Positions 46,986 to 57,757 of a DNA stretch of 64,000 nt are shown in pieces. Below the pieces are notes generated by a model, which saw nothing but the letters and a program-made list of their open reading frames with translations, did not search any database and was not told where the DNA came from. The stretch comes from Gloeopeniophorella convolvens (lineage: Eukaryota > Basidiomycota > Agaricomycetes > Russulales), in the NCBI GenBank assembly GCA_022496205.1, contig WTXD01000025.1, positions 248,001 to 312,000 on the forward strand, given 5' to 3'. The position numbers and the translations under genes were made by a program. Every line of letters begins with the position of its first letter. The first letter of the stretch is position 1.

Positions 46986-47158
46986 GTCCTGTGCGCCTAT
47001 CTTATATACTGACTGGTGACTTGTGCAGCGCTACGCCCGTAGCATATACATATAGTAGGATTCGCGCTATACTCATTGCCTCAGTAGTGCCTCCGGCAGC
47101 GTGGCCACTGCCCTCAGACTCAGCCACTGCCACCCACAGCTTCAACTCGTGCCCATAA
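46986..47158 (-). pseudogene. 3' fragment of SDR-like gene (unit 1)
   Basis: Contains the 3' flank GTGCAGCGCTACGCCCGTAG and then sequence matching the last coding segment and stop region of the intact gene at 54007. The shared pattern is GTGCCTCCGnCAG-GTGGCCAC, then the CTTCA-CTCG block. Only the last ~30 codons are recognisable and the frame is not kept. Confidence 0.7.
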
Positions 47159-47872
47159 GTACTGCTCAGACTACACCTGTGTGCCTAGCACAGTGCCACA
47201 TACCTCGTCGTCACCCGATAACTCTGCTACGCGGCACCTGTTGCGATCGGATCGCGCGCGCAGCGCGTGTGCACGAGCTCTCCCCGCACTCGCTCGGAAA
47301 GTCGGCGTCGTGCGCGCGTGGTTTCAAGCTTGCGCGGCAGCCAATCAAAATAGTTTTATTATGGACTCTAAGTAGCATAAAAGCGATGTACTTACGACGC
47401 GCAAACACTGCGCGTTTGCCGAGAATCGACCGTTTATTCAACAGCACCTTTTTCTTGCTCTTGTGTTGCTGCTCGGACTACGCGTTATGGGCAGGTGCAG
47501 CTGGATAACCGTGCGGTCGACGCACGGACGGGTGCATATAAAGCCAGGGACTATACGTAAGTGAAAACTACGCCGCGCTGGACGAGGTTCATGTATTCAG
47601 AACGATATACACAAGAACGAGAAGGGCCGTCGGCTTAGCAGACTAGCGTATGGAGGATACAGACTGCTGCTTGGGGTAAAATCGGAGGGAACGAGACGAA
47701 ATGGAAGAAAACAAGATTGAAGGAGATAGAGACATGGTCCATAACGTGCATAGCATTGCAGTTACAACAAAAACCAACACAACTAAGGGAGGCACACCTT
47801 GTCAGCGGCTTCTCCAAGATGCGACGAGAGCGGGAGGGGCGCGCATACCGTGCTCGAAAACAAGGACCGAAT
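47159..47872. other. intergenic between unit 1 and unit 2
   Basis: No gene seen. 47590-47720 matches 44105-44250 and marks the 3' flank of the second small membrane-protein gene. Confidence 0.4.
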
Positions 47873-48563
47873 TCACACAATATGGACTGGAGGAGGATAG
47901 ACTGGCTGGACGATGTTGGCAGGGGGAAGGATGTCTTGCGCAGGGGGGAGGGCGTCTCGGGTAGGGGGGAGTGCGTCTGGGGCAACGATTAGTTGCGGAC
48001 CCGATGGCGTATACAAGGCACATACCAGCACCGAGGACGGCGTCGACCTCTTCATCACCCGCGACAATCAAGGGACGCAAGCCAAGTCGGTCTTCATCGA
48101 TAATGAGCTATAAAACCACCAATAAATGTCATCGATTAAACCTTAATAAGGTAGTCAGACGAACTTCGATTCTCGACCTGACCAGACGAATACGCCAAGC
48201 CAGAACGAGAAGTTTGCAAGTGCGACCTCGCAAGGCGAGCTTGAATTGTTCAGCCGTGGTGTTTGCACGGTTGCTTTCGCTACGTAGCACTGCTGACTTG
48301 TGGCCGATGCTGTGCCATCGGTGAGCCCGGCGGATACGTTAGGGCAATGATAGATAGGCTTACGACGCGAGCTCCGTCATAAAGATATGTGCGTTCGCGA
48401 TATAACCGGCACGGATGGATTCGTCCAGGAGGACCCAGGCAGAATCTAGTTGCGTTGCCACAGATTGGGTATGCTTGCGTGGAAACGCATATGGGATGCC
48501 CACGAAGAGACTCGAGACACCGAATAGGGAGAAGGCGAGGCTGATTACGTCGAACAAAGCCAT
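47873..48563 (-). CDS. small membrane protein with helical middle, paralog 2
   Basis: Exons 48563-48364 (200 nt), 48309-48165 (145), 48107-48026 (82) and 47976-47873 (104) give 176 aa. Hydrophobic residues 4-25 (VISLAFSLFGVSSLFVGIPYAF) are followed by a helical stretch and SESNRANTTAEQFKLALRGRTCKLL, nearly the same block as paralog 1. The third exon is acidic (DEEVDAVLGAG). The last exon encodes three Asp-(Ala/Ile)-Leu-Pro-Pro repeats and YPPPVHIV. Splice sites correspond one to one with paralog 1. Function unknown; a single-pass membrane protein is inferred. Confidence 0.72.
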
Positions 48564-50477
48564 TTCTAATAGGCGAGGTGGGGGTCGAGTCGATGCGTTG
48601 ATGACTCGGGTGGGAGGTCGAGGTCGGAGGGGGAGAACGGGGCCGCAGAGTACAGGATGGTGGGATGTTTGTGCACGCGTGGCTGTACACGGAAATTCCC
48701 ATGAGTCCTGACTGAGGTCGTCCATGAACCAGTCCATGGCCCCCCATATGACCCTCCTGGACGGTGGGTTCTTATTGCCTGGCATGGTTCCGTCTCGCTG
48801 CGCTAGTCGTGGTCGGTTCACGATTCCTCAGACACCGCTGAACGGCGACGCAGCGCACCTCAGATAAGAGCCATGCCCTCGAAGGACAGTGTCACTCTGC
48901 TTGAGTGACAATCAACGACACGCTGATATTCGCCAAAAAAGACTCCAATTGAACCAAGAAGATATGTTATCGTCAATGATCGACGTGGACAAGAGTACGG
49001 TGTGATCCCCATATACTGGTCGTCGTCTGAGATGTGTGAACGATGGTGAGTATACGGACAGCCCGAGAAGGGGAAAGGACTCGAGATATACCTAATGATC
49101 TCCATCCCAGAGGTCTAACGACAGGCTTCACGGTCACCTACTTGTTCTTCGCCCCGCTCACCTCTCCTTCAGGCCCGCCAAGCCTACACATAGACGGGAG
49201 CCCGGCCCGATAACCGTGGGAGTTTCGAGTGTGTCTTGGTCACGTGTGTAGAGGGGGAGGGGGAGGGGGAGAGCAAACGAACAATCAACGAACACACGAC
49301 GGGGACCCCGACGACCAGAGGAGGCACGTTAGAGTGCAATCGCTTCAGTATGAAGGTCGCGTTGCTAGCCAGCCACAGACAGCTACAAGAGGAGGGGAGC
49401 ACTCGCCGTCTGAAGAGCCAGAAAAACTATTCAAGGGACACGGGCGCGCATGAGGGAAGCCAGAAGTACGAGCAGAGCATAGTAAAGCGATAAAGTCGCG
49501 GAAACGCAGAGGGGGAAAGGTGCGGGTGCATGGGTGGAAATATGAACCAGAGTGTTTCTGGGAGTCGTTATGTACCGACGTCCCCGAAGCGCTTGGAGAA
49601 GCTCTGCCTGATCCAAGATCAATTCCAAACGTCTTGCTAAGCGACGGCGACACGGCGCGTTCCCAGCATCTCGGAGGCAGACGCAACAGACCCGTACCCA
49701 GACCTCGTGCTAGTCTCTTTTTCAAGCTCCGACAGAATAATTCGGTCCATAAATGGTGCTCGTCAGTACCGCGGCTCTCGTCCAGTAGGGCGAATGTCTG
49801 AACCATATACCCGGTTATTGCGAGAGATCCCAGGGTCATTGGGCTGGCCCTGATTCTAGGAAGCCCGTAGCTCCCGTCCGCATCAGCTGTTCTGGTCGCA
49901 GTCAGCCAGCCAATCATACGTGCTGATGAGGGCAATGCATGCTGGTCAACAAGGGTTGATCTGACGTGATCGATGATCTGGACAGCTGAGGCCGAATTTA
50001 CGGACCCCCCTGTCACTGGCATCGAACAGATATAGCCACGATGATGTCGCCAGCCGCCCGTACGCTGGACGATGCTGAACGATTCAACACGGTGCAAAGG
50101 ACAAGCAGAGAGGTGCCTGCCTGATACAAGCATGTGCATGCGCGGTGGCAACCAGCCATCCGATTAACTCGGACTGCCATATGCACGTGTATTGCTACAT
50201 ATTACATGCATTGCACGTTATCCTAGAACGGTAGCTGCCGTTCTTCGCACAAAGCCGCTACCCAAATAGGATAATCACTAGACAATTCGGGACTCCACCA
50301 TGCAGAAAGAAAGGATCCCAGAGCGGCCCGGCAACCGTACTTCCGAGTCAAACCACGTGGACAACGGCGCCGTCACTTCCACCGAGACCGCTTGCATAAC
50401 CAGCGAACACGAGCCTGAAGTTACTATAGCTAGGGTTATGTATTTGTCCGCAATCCTTGACTACTATAGTAGTCTCT
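48564..50477. other. intergenic of unit 2
   Basis: 48564-48830 is in frame and weakly similar upstream of the small gene in both units (5' UTR or N-terminal extension). A 268-codon open frame on - (50151-49345) has protein-like stretches (DEHHLWTELFCRSLKKRLARG) but no recognised domain or counterpart. G-rich repeats (three GGGGGA units) lie at 49254-49271. Confidence 0.35.
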
Positions 50478-50965
50478 GGGCAGCGCTACGCCCGTAATGT
50501 AGGGCTCGGAGCCACAGGCGCCTCGAATGGCGACTCGGTCGCATCCCTGAGTCAACAATAAGTATACTTGGCCATGGTCGACCGGTCGACCGCGGCTTGG
50601 CCGGGGTATCTGGCCTTTTCCTCCCGTTTCGCCCCCGCTACCTCCTACAGTTTTACCCGGTACTCATGTCTGGCCTGGTACTAGACCAACGTACCCAGCG
50701 CCACGCCACCCGTCTCCTCTTCGTCCGGCGGTTCCGCGGTGCCCTGCTGCGCCTGTGATCTTTCATGCGCCCGCGCCCGCGATCCTCAGATCGCAGCCTG
50801 GCAGAAGGCGCAGCCACGCCCAGTAGAGCAGCCGTTCGCCTGGCATACAAAGTCCCTGGCCTGATGACCTCATCCGAAGCGCGCGCACGTCGTCCGGAGT
50901 CGCCTCCGCCAGGTGCGTGAACGGCGCCGGCGGGAAGAGCGCACGCAACGCCGCCTGCAACACCG
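50478..50965 (-). pseudogene. 3' fragment of SDR-like gene (unit 2)
   Basis: Starts with the shared 3' flank CAGCGCTACGCCCGTAAT. It then shows decayed C-terminal coding sequence: GTACCCAGCGCCACGCCACC and the TCCGGCGGTTCCGCG block match 54129-54175. At the other end LQAALRALFPPAPFTHLAEATPDD corresponds to the LQTVLHALFLPTPFKRLAETPEDD region of the intact gene. Frames change several times between. The N-terminal two thirds are absent. Confidence 0.78.
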
Positions 50966-52249
50966 TTCACGGTGCCTGATCACGACGTGCAGTGGCGAGG
51001 CGAGCAACACATGCCTAATCGGTCGGAATGAGACGGTGAGCACACAATTGTGTGAAAGCTGGAACTGAACTGTCAGCGCTACGCGGGGCGAGCAACCGTC
51101 GCAGGCTGCTTCGGTCTCGGAACAGGCATGTTTCAATTCACAACCCTTGGCCCTCAGCGGGGGTGAAGGATGACACATGGCGCCGACTCAACGACCTGGG
51201 CTGGCTAGAGCGAGGACGCAGTGATATGATGGTCCTCGTTATTTCCTATGGCGCTGTAGCCTGTTTTCCATTGTGTCCTTGCGGGGATGGGATTGGTGGG
51301 TATTGTCGCGGCAACATGTCGGAGTATTGAAGTTCCCGGGGCGCAGCCTGGGGGCGAACCCGCTACAGTGCACGCTTGGTCTGTGCACGACTCTGGCACA
51401 AGGCTGCCAGGCGCCGCTCGGTTCTTGCATGCACTCATGAGCTACTGCTGATGCACACAGCGCGGACCTCCAGTTGGGCACACGCCGGGCCAAGCTCAGC
51501 CTCACAGCCTTGTGCAACGTGCATGCCTCAATCACTCGCCCGCTGGGACGCGACCGGCACGTGGCCAGTGATCGACGGTTGAAACTCACCCGCAAACAAG
51601 GCTTTCACCAAGGTGCCATTGCTCGCACCGCACTTTTGCGAGTAGAAACGCACGGGGCGTCCCATTTACCACGTAGAGGCGTACGGCGAGCTCGCAAATG
51701 CTCGTGCACGAGGCACTGGTGCACGATCGATCGCGAGATCGCACAAGGCTTGCCCCTGCAGGGCATTGCTTGCGCGCCTGCGCTGCTGGGTTAGAAATCC
51801 CAACAGGGTATCTCGAATCCAGCGTGGATGAACACATCTGCACTTCTTCCAGCAGGAAACGAAGATGCAGTACCCTAAGTAGTAAGGACCCATCAAGCGT
51901 GCTGGAAAATGCACACCATCTCGCTAACATAGTCAACTAGTTTAACAGCGAGCAAGCGAAGGCTGTTAACCCTAAAACAAGATGATTAGTGATAAAACAT
52001 ACGCTGGGGATAAATGAGATATGAAGGCATGTAGCATCCCCGAGTCAGGATACCAAAAGGAGATGAAATTGCCATATAAAGAGGGGCTGCCATATATGGG
52101 TGGGTCGCCGGGTGTAGTGCCTATAAGAAGAAACTTAAGACTTATTGAGTCGTATGTAAGCACACCTGCTCCTTATAAAGTAATGGTCCAGAATAGGAAA
52201 GTTGTCACGTAAGCGAGCCTCAACCGACGTAGTATCATCATATAAAAGA
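50966..52249. other. intergenic between unit 2 and unit 3
   Basis: No gene. 51650-51960 is related to 43650-43970 (the start of unit 1). 51960-52220 is A-rich and unremarkable. Confidence 0.4.
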
Positions 52250-52430
52250 AAAAGTCAGTCCGAACTCGTGACAAAGGGGGGATCTGAGAATGGGATAGAA
52301 CAACATCATGCATATTAGCATTGTGAAAGCAACAGCAGTAACAAAAGTAACAACACGAGACATCAATAGTTGAGGAAAGGACAGCCACTGTCAGCGATCT
52401 CCAAGATCTGGCAGTAGCGACTTCACGTGA
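52250..52430 (-). pseudogene. 3' relic of a third small membrane-protein gene
   Basis: Matches the downstream regions of the two intact small genes: GGACAGCCACTGTCAGCGA corresponds to AGACAGCCACACTCAGCGA at 44322. GTCAGCGATCTCCAAGAT corresponds to GTCAGCGGCTTCTCCAAGAT at 47802. No coding exon of this third copy is recognisable upstream. Confidence 0.6.
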
Positions 52431-54006
52431 TCGCGCAGGGATTCGGGGTTTGGACAGCTAGTTCATTGGCCGGTGCGATCCTCTCAGCCACCAGTTTACG
52501 CCGCAAACGGTTTCTGTTATACATAGACTGTATTTCTGCATCGGTGGCTGCAGCCACCTGTGGACGGCGAAAGATTTGCTTCATAATGGTGCCGCGCAGA
52601 TAACTTGAAGAGTCGTACCTCTGCTAGAGGATAAGAACGTCCACGTTTGGCACAAGTCTGAAATTGCAAGAGTGCTATTCAAGCAGGGGACAAAGAATAG
52701 TGTCTACGGCCGACAAAAAGAACGGGACTTAGAATAAGTATCGTCTTTGATCAAGGGAGCCCCAGTAAGCGAAGAACTTGACATACATCGAACACTTACC
52801 TAGTTGTGCGCACCCTAAACGTGCGTTGATGAGCATTGTGTGCTTCTGCGGAGCCTGCGTCGCTGTACCGCATCGTGACAGCCGCGCTGCGCAGCGAGGT
52901 CTGCTGCGCTGGCGTGTTGGTGCTGTCGCGGCGCAGCGCAGGGCCATGCGATGCGAGTTGCGCGTGCGTATCTTCCCGCGAGGCACTCATGTGGGAGTGG
53001 TCGGCCGGTGGGGACGAAGAGATAGACCAGGGCTCGGGGGAGACGGCGACGATGCTAGAGATGGTAGACATAGATGGGGAGTGGGCATGCTGCACGCATC
53101 GCTGGTGCCGGGGTAGCCTTCGTGCTGCAGACTTACTGCCCATGCCCCCTCGTTATTCACAGAGACAGCTCGGGCATGCTGCAGCACGGTCTGACACCCA
53201 CAGCAGTCGCGAGTATATGCACACATGCATGATTAGGGTCCGTGCGACCGCTTGTCATCCGGCTCGACTAGGTGACACGTGCCATCGTTACGTGGGCGGA
53301 GAAGGGTGGTCCTTACGCAGATAAGGATTTGAGGAGAGAAACGGGTATATTGGAGGACGTAGTTTGAGATAGCCCAACCAGCGAGTCCTGAGGGTACAAC
53401 CAAGGGTACAACGACGGCTGACCGCGAGTATCTGGCGAGCATCCAAGACAAAGCGACTGCGGCCAATCTGATATGACGAGGGAAATCAGACCTGACTGAG
53501 TAGAGACCTGACTGAGTAGAGGGGAGATCGCCCAGGCGTTGGACGGAACGCAGAGGGGAAGGGGTGTGCGGCGAAGACTCCACGTCGCTGTTACCTCAAT
53601 ACTTATAATGTTTTATATCGATGGCCGGGCGCAGGGCGCCAGCGAGACTCGGTCCGATTATATCTACCTCTGGTGACTAGCGTCCATCGATTCCCTGATC
53701 CAGCTGGCGGCCGCCGGGTCTGCAACGAGGCATCGGAGGTCATCATATACGTAGGGCCCTGCTCGGGAGCCAGGCATGCAAGCGCGAATGTCAGATGACG
53801 GGGACGTAGAGGCTTTCCCATTTTATGTAACTGAGGAGGCCCCCCGAGAACCGCGACAAGGTTAACGTTCAGCTCAGGAATCAGGAGGGCATCGCAGGGC
53901 ATCGCTCCCAACTCGGGGAGCTCCTCTGGAATCAGCTGGTTCTGTGCGTCTATAGTAACCTGTGGTCCTTGTGCAGCGCTACGCCCGCAGTCTACTAGGC
54001 TTCGAA
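52431..54006. other. intergenic of unit 3
   Basis: A - strand open frame (53583-53233) with a hydrophobic stretch and a GTAAGG donor at about 53320 could be a 5' exon of an unrecognised gene; unsupported. A perfect tandem pair of 16-bp units (AGACCTGACTGAGTAG) sits at 53488-53519. 53936-54000 is the SDR 3' flank shared with 46986 and 50478. Confidence 0.35.
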
Positions 54007-55493
54007 CTATGTGGCCGCAGTGGCGCCTCCGACAGGGTGGCCACCGCTGTCCTCTGTAGCCTTCTCCCGCTCTGCCTCCGCAGCCTCCCACACCTTCAGC
54101 TCGCGCTCATACTCGTCCCACACCTGCGTACCCAGCGCAACGCCGCCCATCTCGCCGTCATCCGGGGGCTCCGCGCCGTCCTGCGCCTCCTTCTCCTTCT
54201 CCTTGCCCTTGCGCGGCGCCGGCTGTGCGCCAGCGGCGGGCGTGGGCGCGGGCGCTGGGATGCGCAGCGGCACGACCGCGCACTCGGCGTACAGCGCGCC
54301 CGGCTTGAGCACCTCCTCTGCCGCGCGCTTCGCGTCGTCCTCCGGCGTCTCCGCGAGGCGCTTGAACGGCGTCGGCAGGAAAAGCGCATGCAGCACCGTC
54401 TGCAGCGCCGCGCGCGGCGCCTTGGTCAAGATGCGCAGCAGCGGGTAGAGCAGGATATACCTGCCACGCGCGTGATTAAACAACGGTAGTGCTAACATAC
54501 GGGAGAGTGGGACACGCACAGGAACATCCCGTGCCACGCCACCGCGCCACGCGCCGCGTCCGCCGCCAGCAGCGGCGCAACAACGTCCGCGCGGCTCACG
54601 CCGGGCGACACCGCGACCGCGACGATGTTCGAGCGCTGCGCGCGCGCGCTGACGACCGGGATCGCCTGTGCCGCGACGTCCGTGCGCGGGACCTGCGCGC
54701 CGTCCGGCAGCGCGTCGAGCACGCGCTGCAGGTGCCGCATAAGCACCGCCGTGCGCAGCGCGCGGCGGCCTTCCTCGAGGAAGAGCGACGCGCGGCGGGG
54801 CGGCGGGCTGGCGAGCGCGCGCGCGGCGGCGGCGTAGAACGGGTTCACGAGTGCGAGCAGGCGGATGTCGCGCTCAACGGGCGCGGTGAGGAGCAGCGGG
54901 AGGAGCAGCGTGATGAGCAGGAACGTCGCGCACGACGCCGCCCGCCGCGCCGCGTCGTCGTCGTCGCCGCCCGTGCCGCGCCGCACGACGAGCGAGCCGA
55001 CGGGCGCGTACTCGTGCGCGAATATAACGGCGTCGAGGCGCTGCTTGGACTTGTCGAAGTTGGCGCAGAACGCGCGGATCGACGCGGGCGAGGCGAGGTC
55101 GCACTGCTCTGCGTAGATGTTCTCATTGTGCGTCGTGCTGCGGAGCAGCGAGATCAGCGTCTCGGGGGCGCCGGCGTCGGGCGGCTCGGGTGTGAGGGCG
55201 ATGATGTGTGCGCCGCGCTGGGCTAGGGAATCGAGAAGAGTCAGCCCGGTGGGCGTGAAGGCTCCCTGGAACGTGTGCGGTGTCAGTTCGATGGGTTATC
55301 CGCGCGCGAAGCAGCGGCGATACGCAACGGTGATGAGTATGGTGCGCCCGTGCAGATCCCGTTCTCTGTTCGTCTTGGCGCCTTGTGAGAGAGTGTAGAT
55401 CGTGACAATGCCAATGATGGCCACGACGACGTGCGTGTAATACTCCGCCGGTAGGATGGTGGATCCAACGGCGTAGAGGATTTTCAGAACCAT
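54007..55493 (-). CDS. SDR-like (Rossmann-fold) protein
   Basis: Exons 55493-55329, 55265-54526 and 54460-54007 give 452 aa. An N-terminal membrane segment (YYTHVVVAIIGIVTIYTL) is followed by the nucleotide-binding beta-alpha start GRTILIT-GAFTPTGLTLLD near residue 50, similar to the TGxxxGxG loop of short-chain dehydrogenases. A conserved-looking C-terminal block (TKAPRAALQTVLHALFLPTPFKRLAE...LKPGALYAECAVVPL) precedes an acidic tail. I do not see the usual YxxxK catalytic pair, so enzyme activity is uncertain. Exon 1 ends at an unusual GTTGCG donor. The second junction is chosen to keep frame and uses GTTCCT at 54525; a better-looking GTATGT at 54500 would break the frame and leave an intron of about 40 nt. 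Confidence 0.72.
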
Positions 55494-55774
55494 CCCTTCC
55501 GCGTTTCTTCAGTATCTCCCCTCTCTATGTGAGTAGGCTTCGTCGTCAGGGTGAGGGGTCTCTTCGTCTTGTGCTACAGCACTGCATGAGGTGGCCGGGA
55601 AGCAGAAAGTTACAATAGACGCCCAGACGACAGTGACGCTCGTGCGTATATAGACGCCCAAGCGCTTGCAGGACCCGAGCTCAGGTCAACTTCAAAACGA
55701 GGCGGGAGCCTTCTCTTATCCTTCTATACTGCATGCAATGCTCCTACTTTACTACACTGTCCGGCTACGCAAGA
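55494..55774. other. intergenic between SDR and CCT8
   Basis: 5' flank of the SDR-like gene and 3' flank of CCT8, both on -. Nothing else seen. Confidence 0.4.
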
Positions 55775-57757
55775 TCAATCCTCGTCCCAGTTGCCCGCTT
55801 GCTGCGGGATCTTCGGCCCGCCCGCTGGCCGGCTCATGATGATGCTGTCCACACCGAGCACCGACACGGCCGCCTCGGTCGCAAGCTCGATCGCCCACGC
55901 CTTGGCCGCGAGCGAGTCAAGGATGCCCAGCGCGCCCGCGTCCACCGTGCCGTCCCCCTCGCCCTCGACGTCCACGCCCCACGGCTCGCCGCCCGCCTTC
56001 TCGTGCTTCGCGAGTAGCCGCGCGACGACCTCGTTCCCCTCCGCGCCGCCGTGCGCGTTCTCCGCGAGCGTGCGCGGCACCACCTCGAGCGCCGCCGCGA
56101 AGCGGCGCACCGCGTGCTGCGCGAGCCCGCGCAGCCCCGCGCCGTACGTCTCGACGCGCCGCGCGAGCGCGAGCTCGCTCGCGCCCGCGCCGGGCACGAG
56201 GCGCGCGTCCTTCAGGAGCGCCTTGAGCACGCCGACACCGTCGTCGACCGCGCGCTCGAGGTCGTCGAGGTGGTTCTGCGTCGCGCCGCGCAGGACGACC
56301 GTCGCCGTGCGCGTGCGCACGCTCGCGCCATCCTCCTGCCGCAGCACCGTCACGCGGTCGCCGCCGATCTCGATCGTCTCGCACACGTCGACGTAGCCGG
56401 CCTCCTCGGGCGTCGGCGCGCCGAGGCGCGCGAGCGGCGTCGCCTGCACGACGCGGCAGAGGCGCCGCAGGTCGAACTTGGAGAGGACCTTGAGGACGAG
56501 GATGCCGTTACGGTTGAGGTAGTGCAGCGCGAGCTCGCCGATGCTCGTTCCGGCGACGATGATCTTCACACCCGAGTCGGCGAGCTCTTTGAAGATCTGT
56601 GGGTGGGGTTAGGCGACAGGGTATGTGTATGCGTTGTCCAGACGCGAACCTTCTCCATGTGCTTCTCCTCTCCCCGGGTAAAGTTCAGCATCTCCTCCGC
56701 GTTTTTGATCAAGACGGTGCCTTTCGTCTCCGTCTGTGCTGTATCAATGGGGTTCGTGAAGACAGCGACCTTGGCTTTTGTGACCTTCTTCACATCGCCT
56801 GGAGAAAAGCGACGCTAAGCTTGAAAGGAAAGATGTGAGGTCGGAACAGAACGCACCTTCGGGTTCCCTACCGAATACCATACCCTGCACTACTCTGCTC
56901 CCCGCCAAGCTGCCTCCCATGATCTTCACCACCCGAATATTGTCGACGTTGAACAGTTTGGGGTTATCTGGCATGACTGCTAGGGCGGCCTCTGCGACGA
57001 GTGAAGCGAGGGTATCTTCCGACCCATATTGTTTTGATGCGATAGCAGGGGTGACGGCGCGCGCAAGCGCCGCTTTTGTCAGTGGTGTTGGGAGTTCGCT
57101 TGTCGAAAGCGCTAGACGATCAATGACTGTCAGGACGCGTATCCAAAAGGACGCAGTGCCCGGACGCACTCTCGAGCTCAGCAAGGGCCTTCGTGCACGC
57201 GAGTTCGTATCCCTTGATGACTTCGCTCGGGTGGAGACCCATGATCAGTAGATTTTCCGCCTTTTTGAGGAGCTCTCCAGCGAAGATCAGAACAGTGTTG
57301 GTCGCGTCGCCCATCTAAACCCAGATAATTAAGCGAATGTCGTATACTTGTAGATGCGGGGCGCACCTCAGCCTCTTGCGCTTGCGACGCCATTACAAGC
57401 AGTTTTGCTGCCGGATGCACGACCTCGATCTCGCGGATGATGGTGGCAGCATCGGAGGTCACGAAGAGCCTGCCTAGATGATTGATGACGAGCTTATTCC
57501 GTCCTGCAGCACGGTCAACCTTCTTCTCCACGCAGTTCAAAGCATGTCATGCGCACCATTTGGTCCGAAACTTGTTCGCACAAGGTTGGATAGTTCCGCA
57601 ACGGCCTCGATGTTCCGGAGGACCGCGTCCTCGAGGCCCGACATTTGCTGCAGCGAGAACCGTCAATCAGGACGCTACAAAAGCTGACATCGCCACGCAC
57701 CTTGTATCCATCTTTGAAAAGCTGGATATTGCTTGCTTTTGGGACCTTCAAAGACAT
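55775..57757 (-). CDS. CCT8: T-complex protein 1 subunit theta
   Basis: Subunit of the cytosolic TRiC/CCT chaperonin that folds actin, tubulin and other proteins using ATP. Seven exons: 57757-57701, 57647-57557, 57503-57367, 57314-57170, 57126-56857, 56798-56650 and 56596-55775, giving 556 aa with all phases closing; the family is about 550. Landmarks: MSLKVPKASNIQLFKDG start, LVRTSFGPNG-RNKLVINHLGRLFVTSDAATI, MGDATNTVLIFAGELL, KIMGGSLAGSRVVQGMVF, VTKAKVAVFTNPIDTAQTETKGT and C-terminal VDSIIMSRPAGGPKIP. The ATP-site loop reads GDATN where most CCT subunits have GDGTN. The C-terminal third is very GC-rich. Confidence 0.95.

Noticed and set aside
49254..49275. Possible G-quadruplex
   Set aside because: Only three long G runs are adjacent, so the motif falls short of the usual four and nothing nearby gives it a role.
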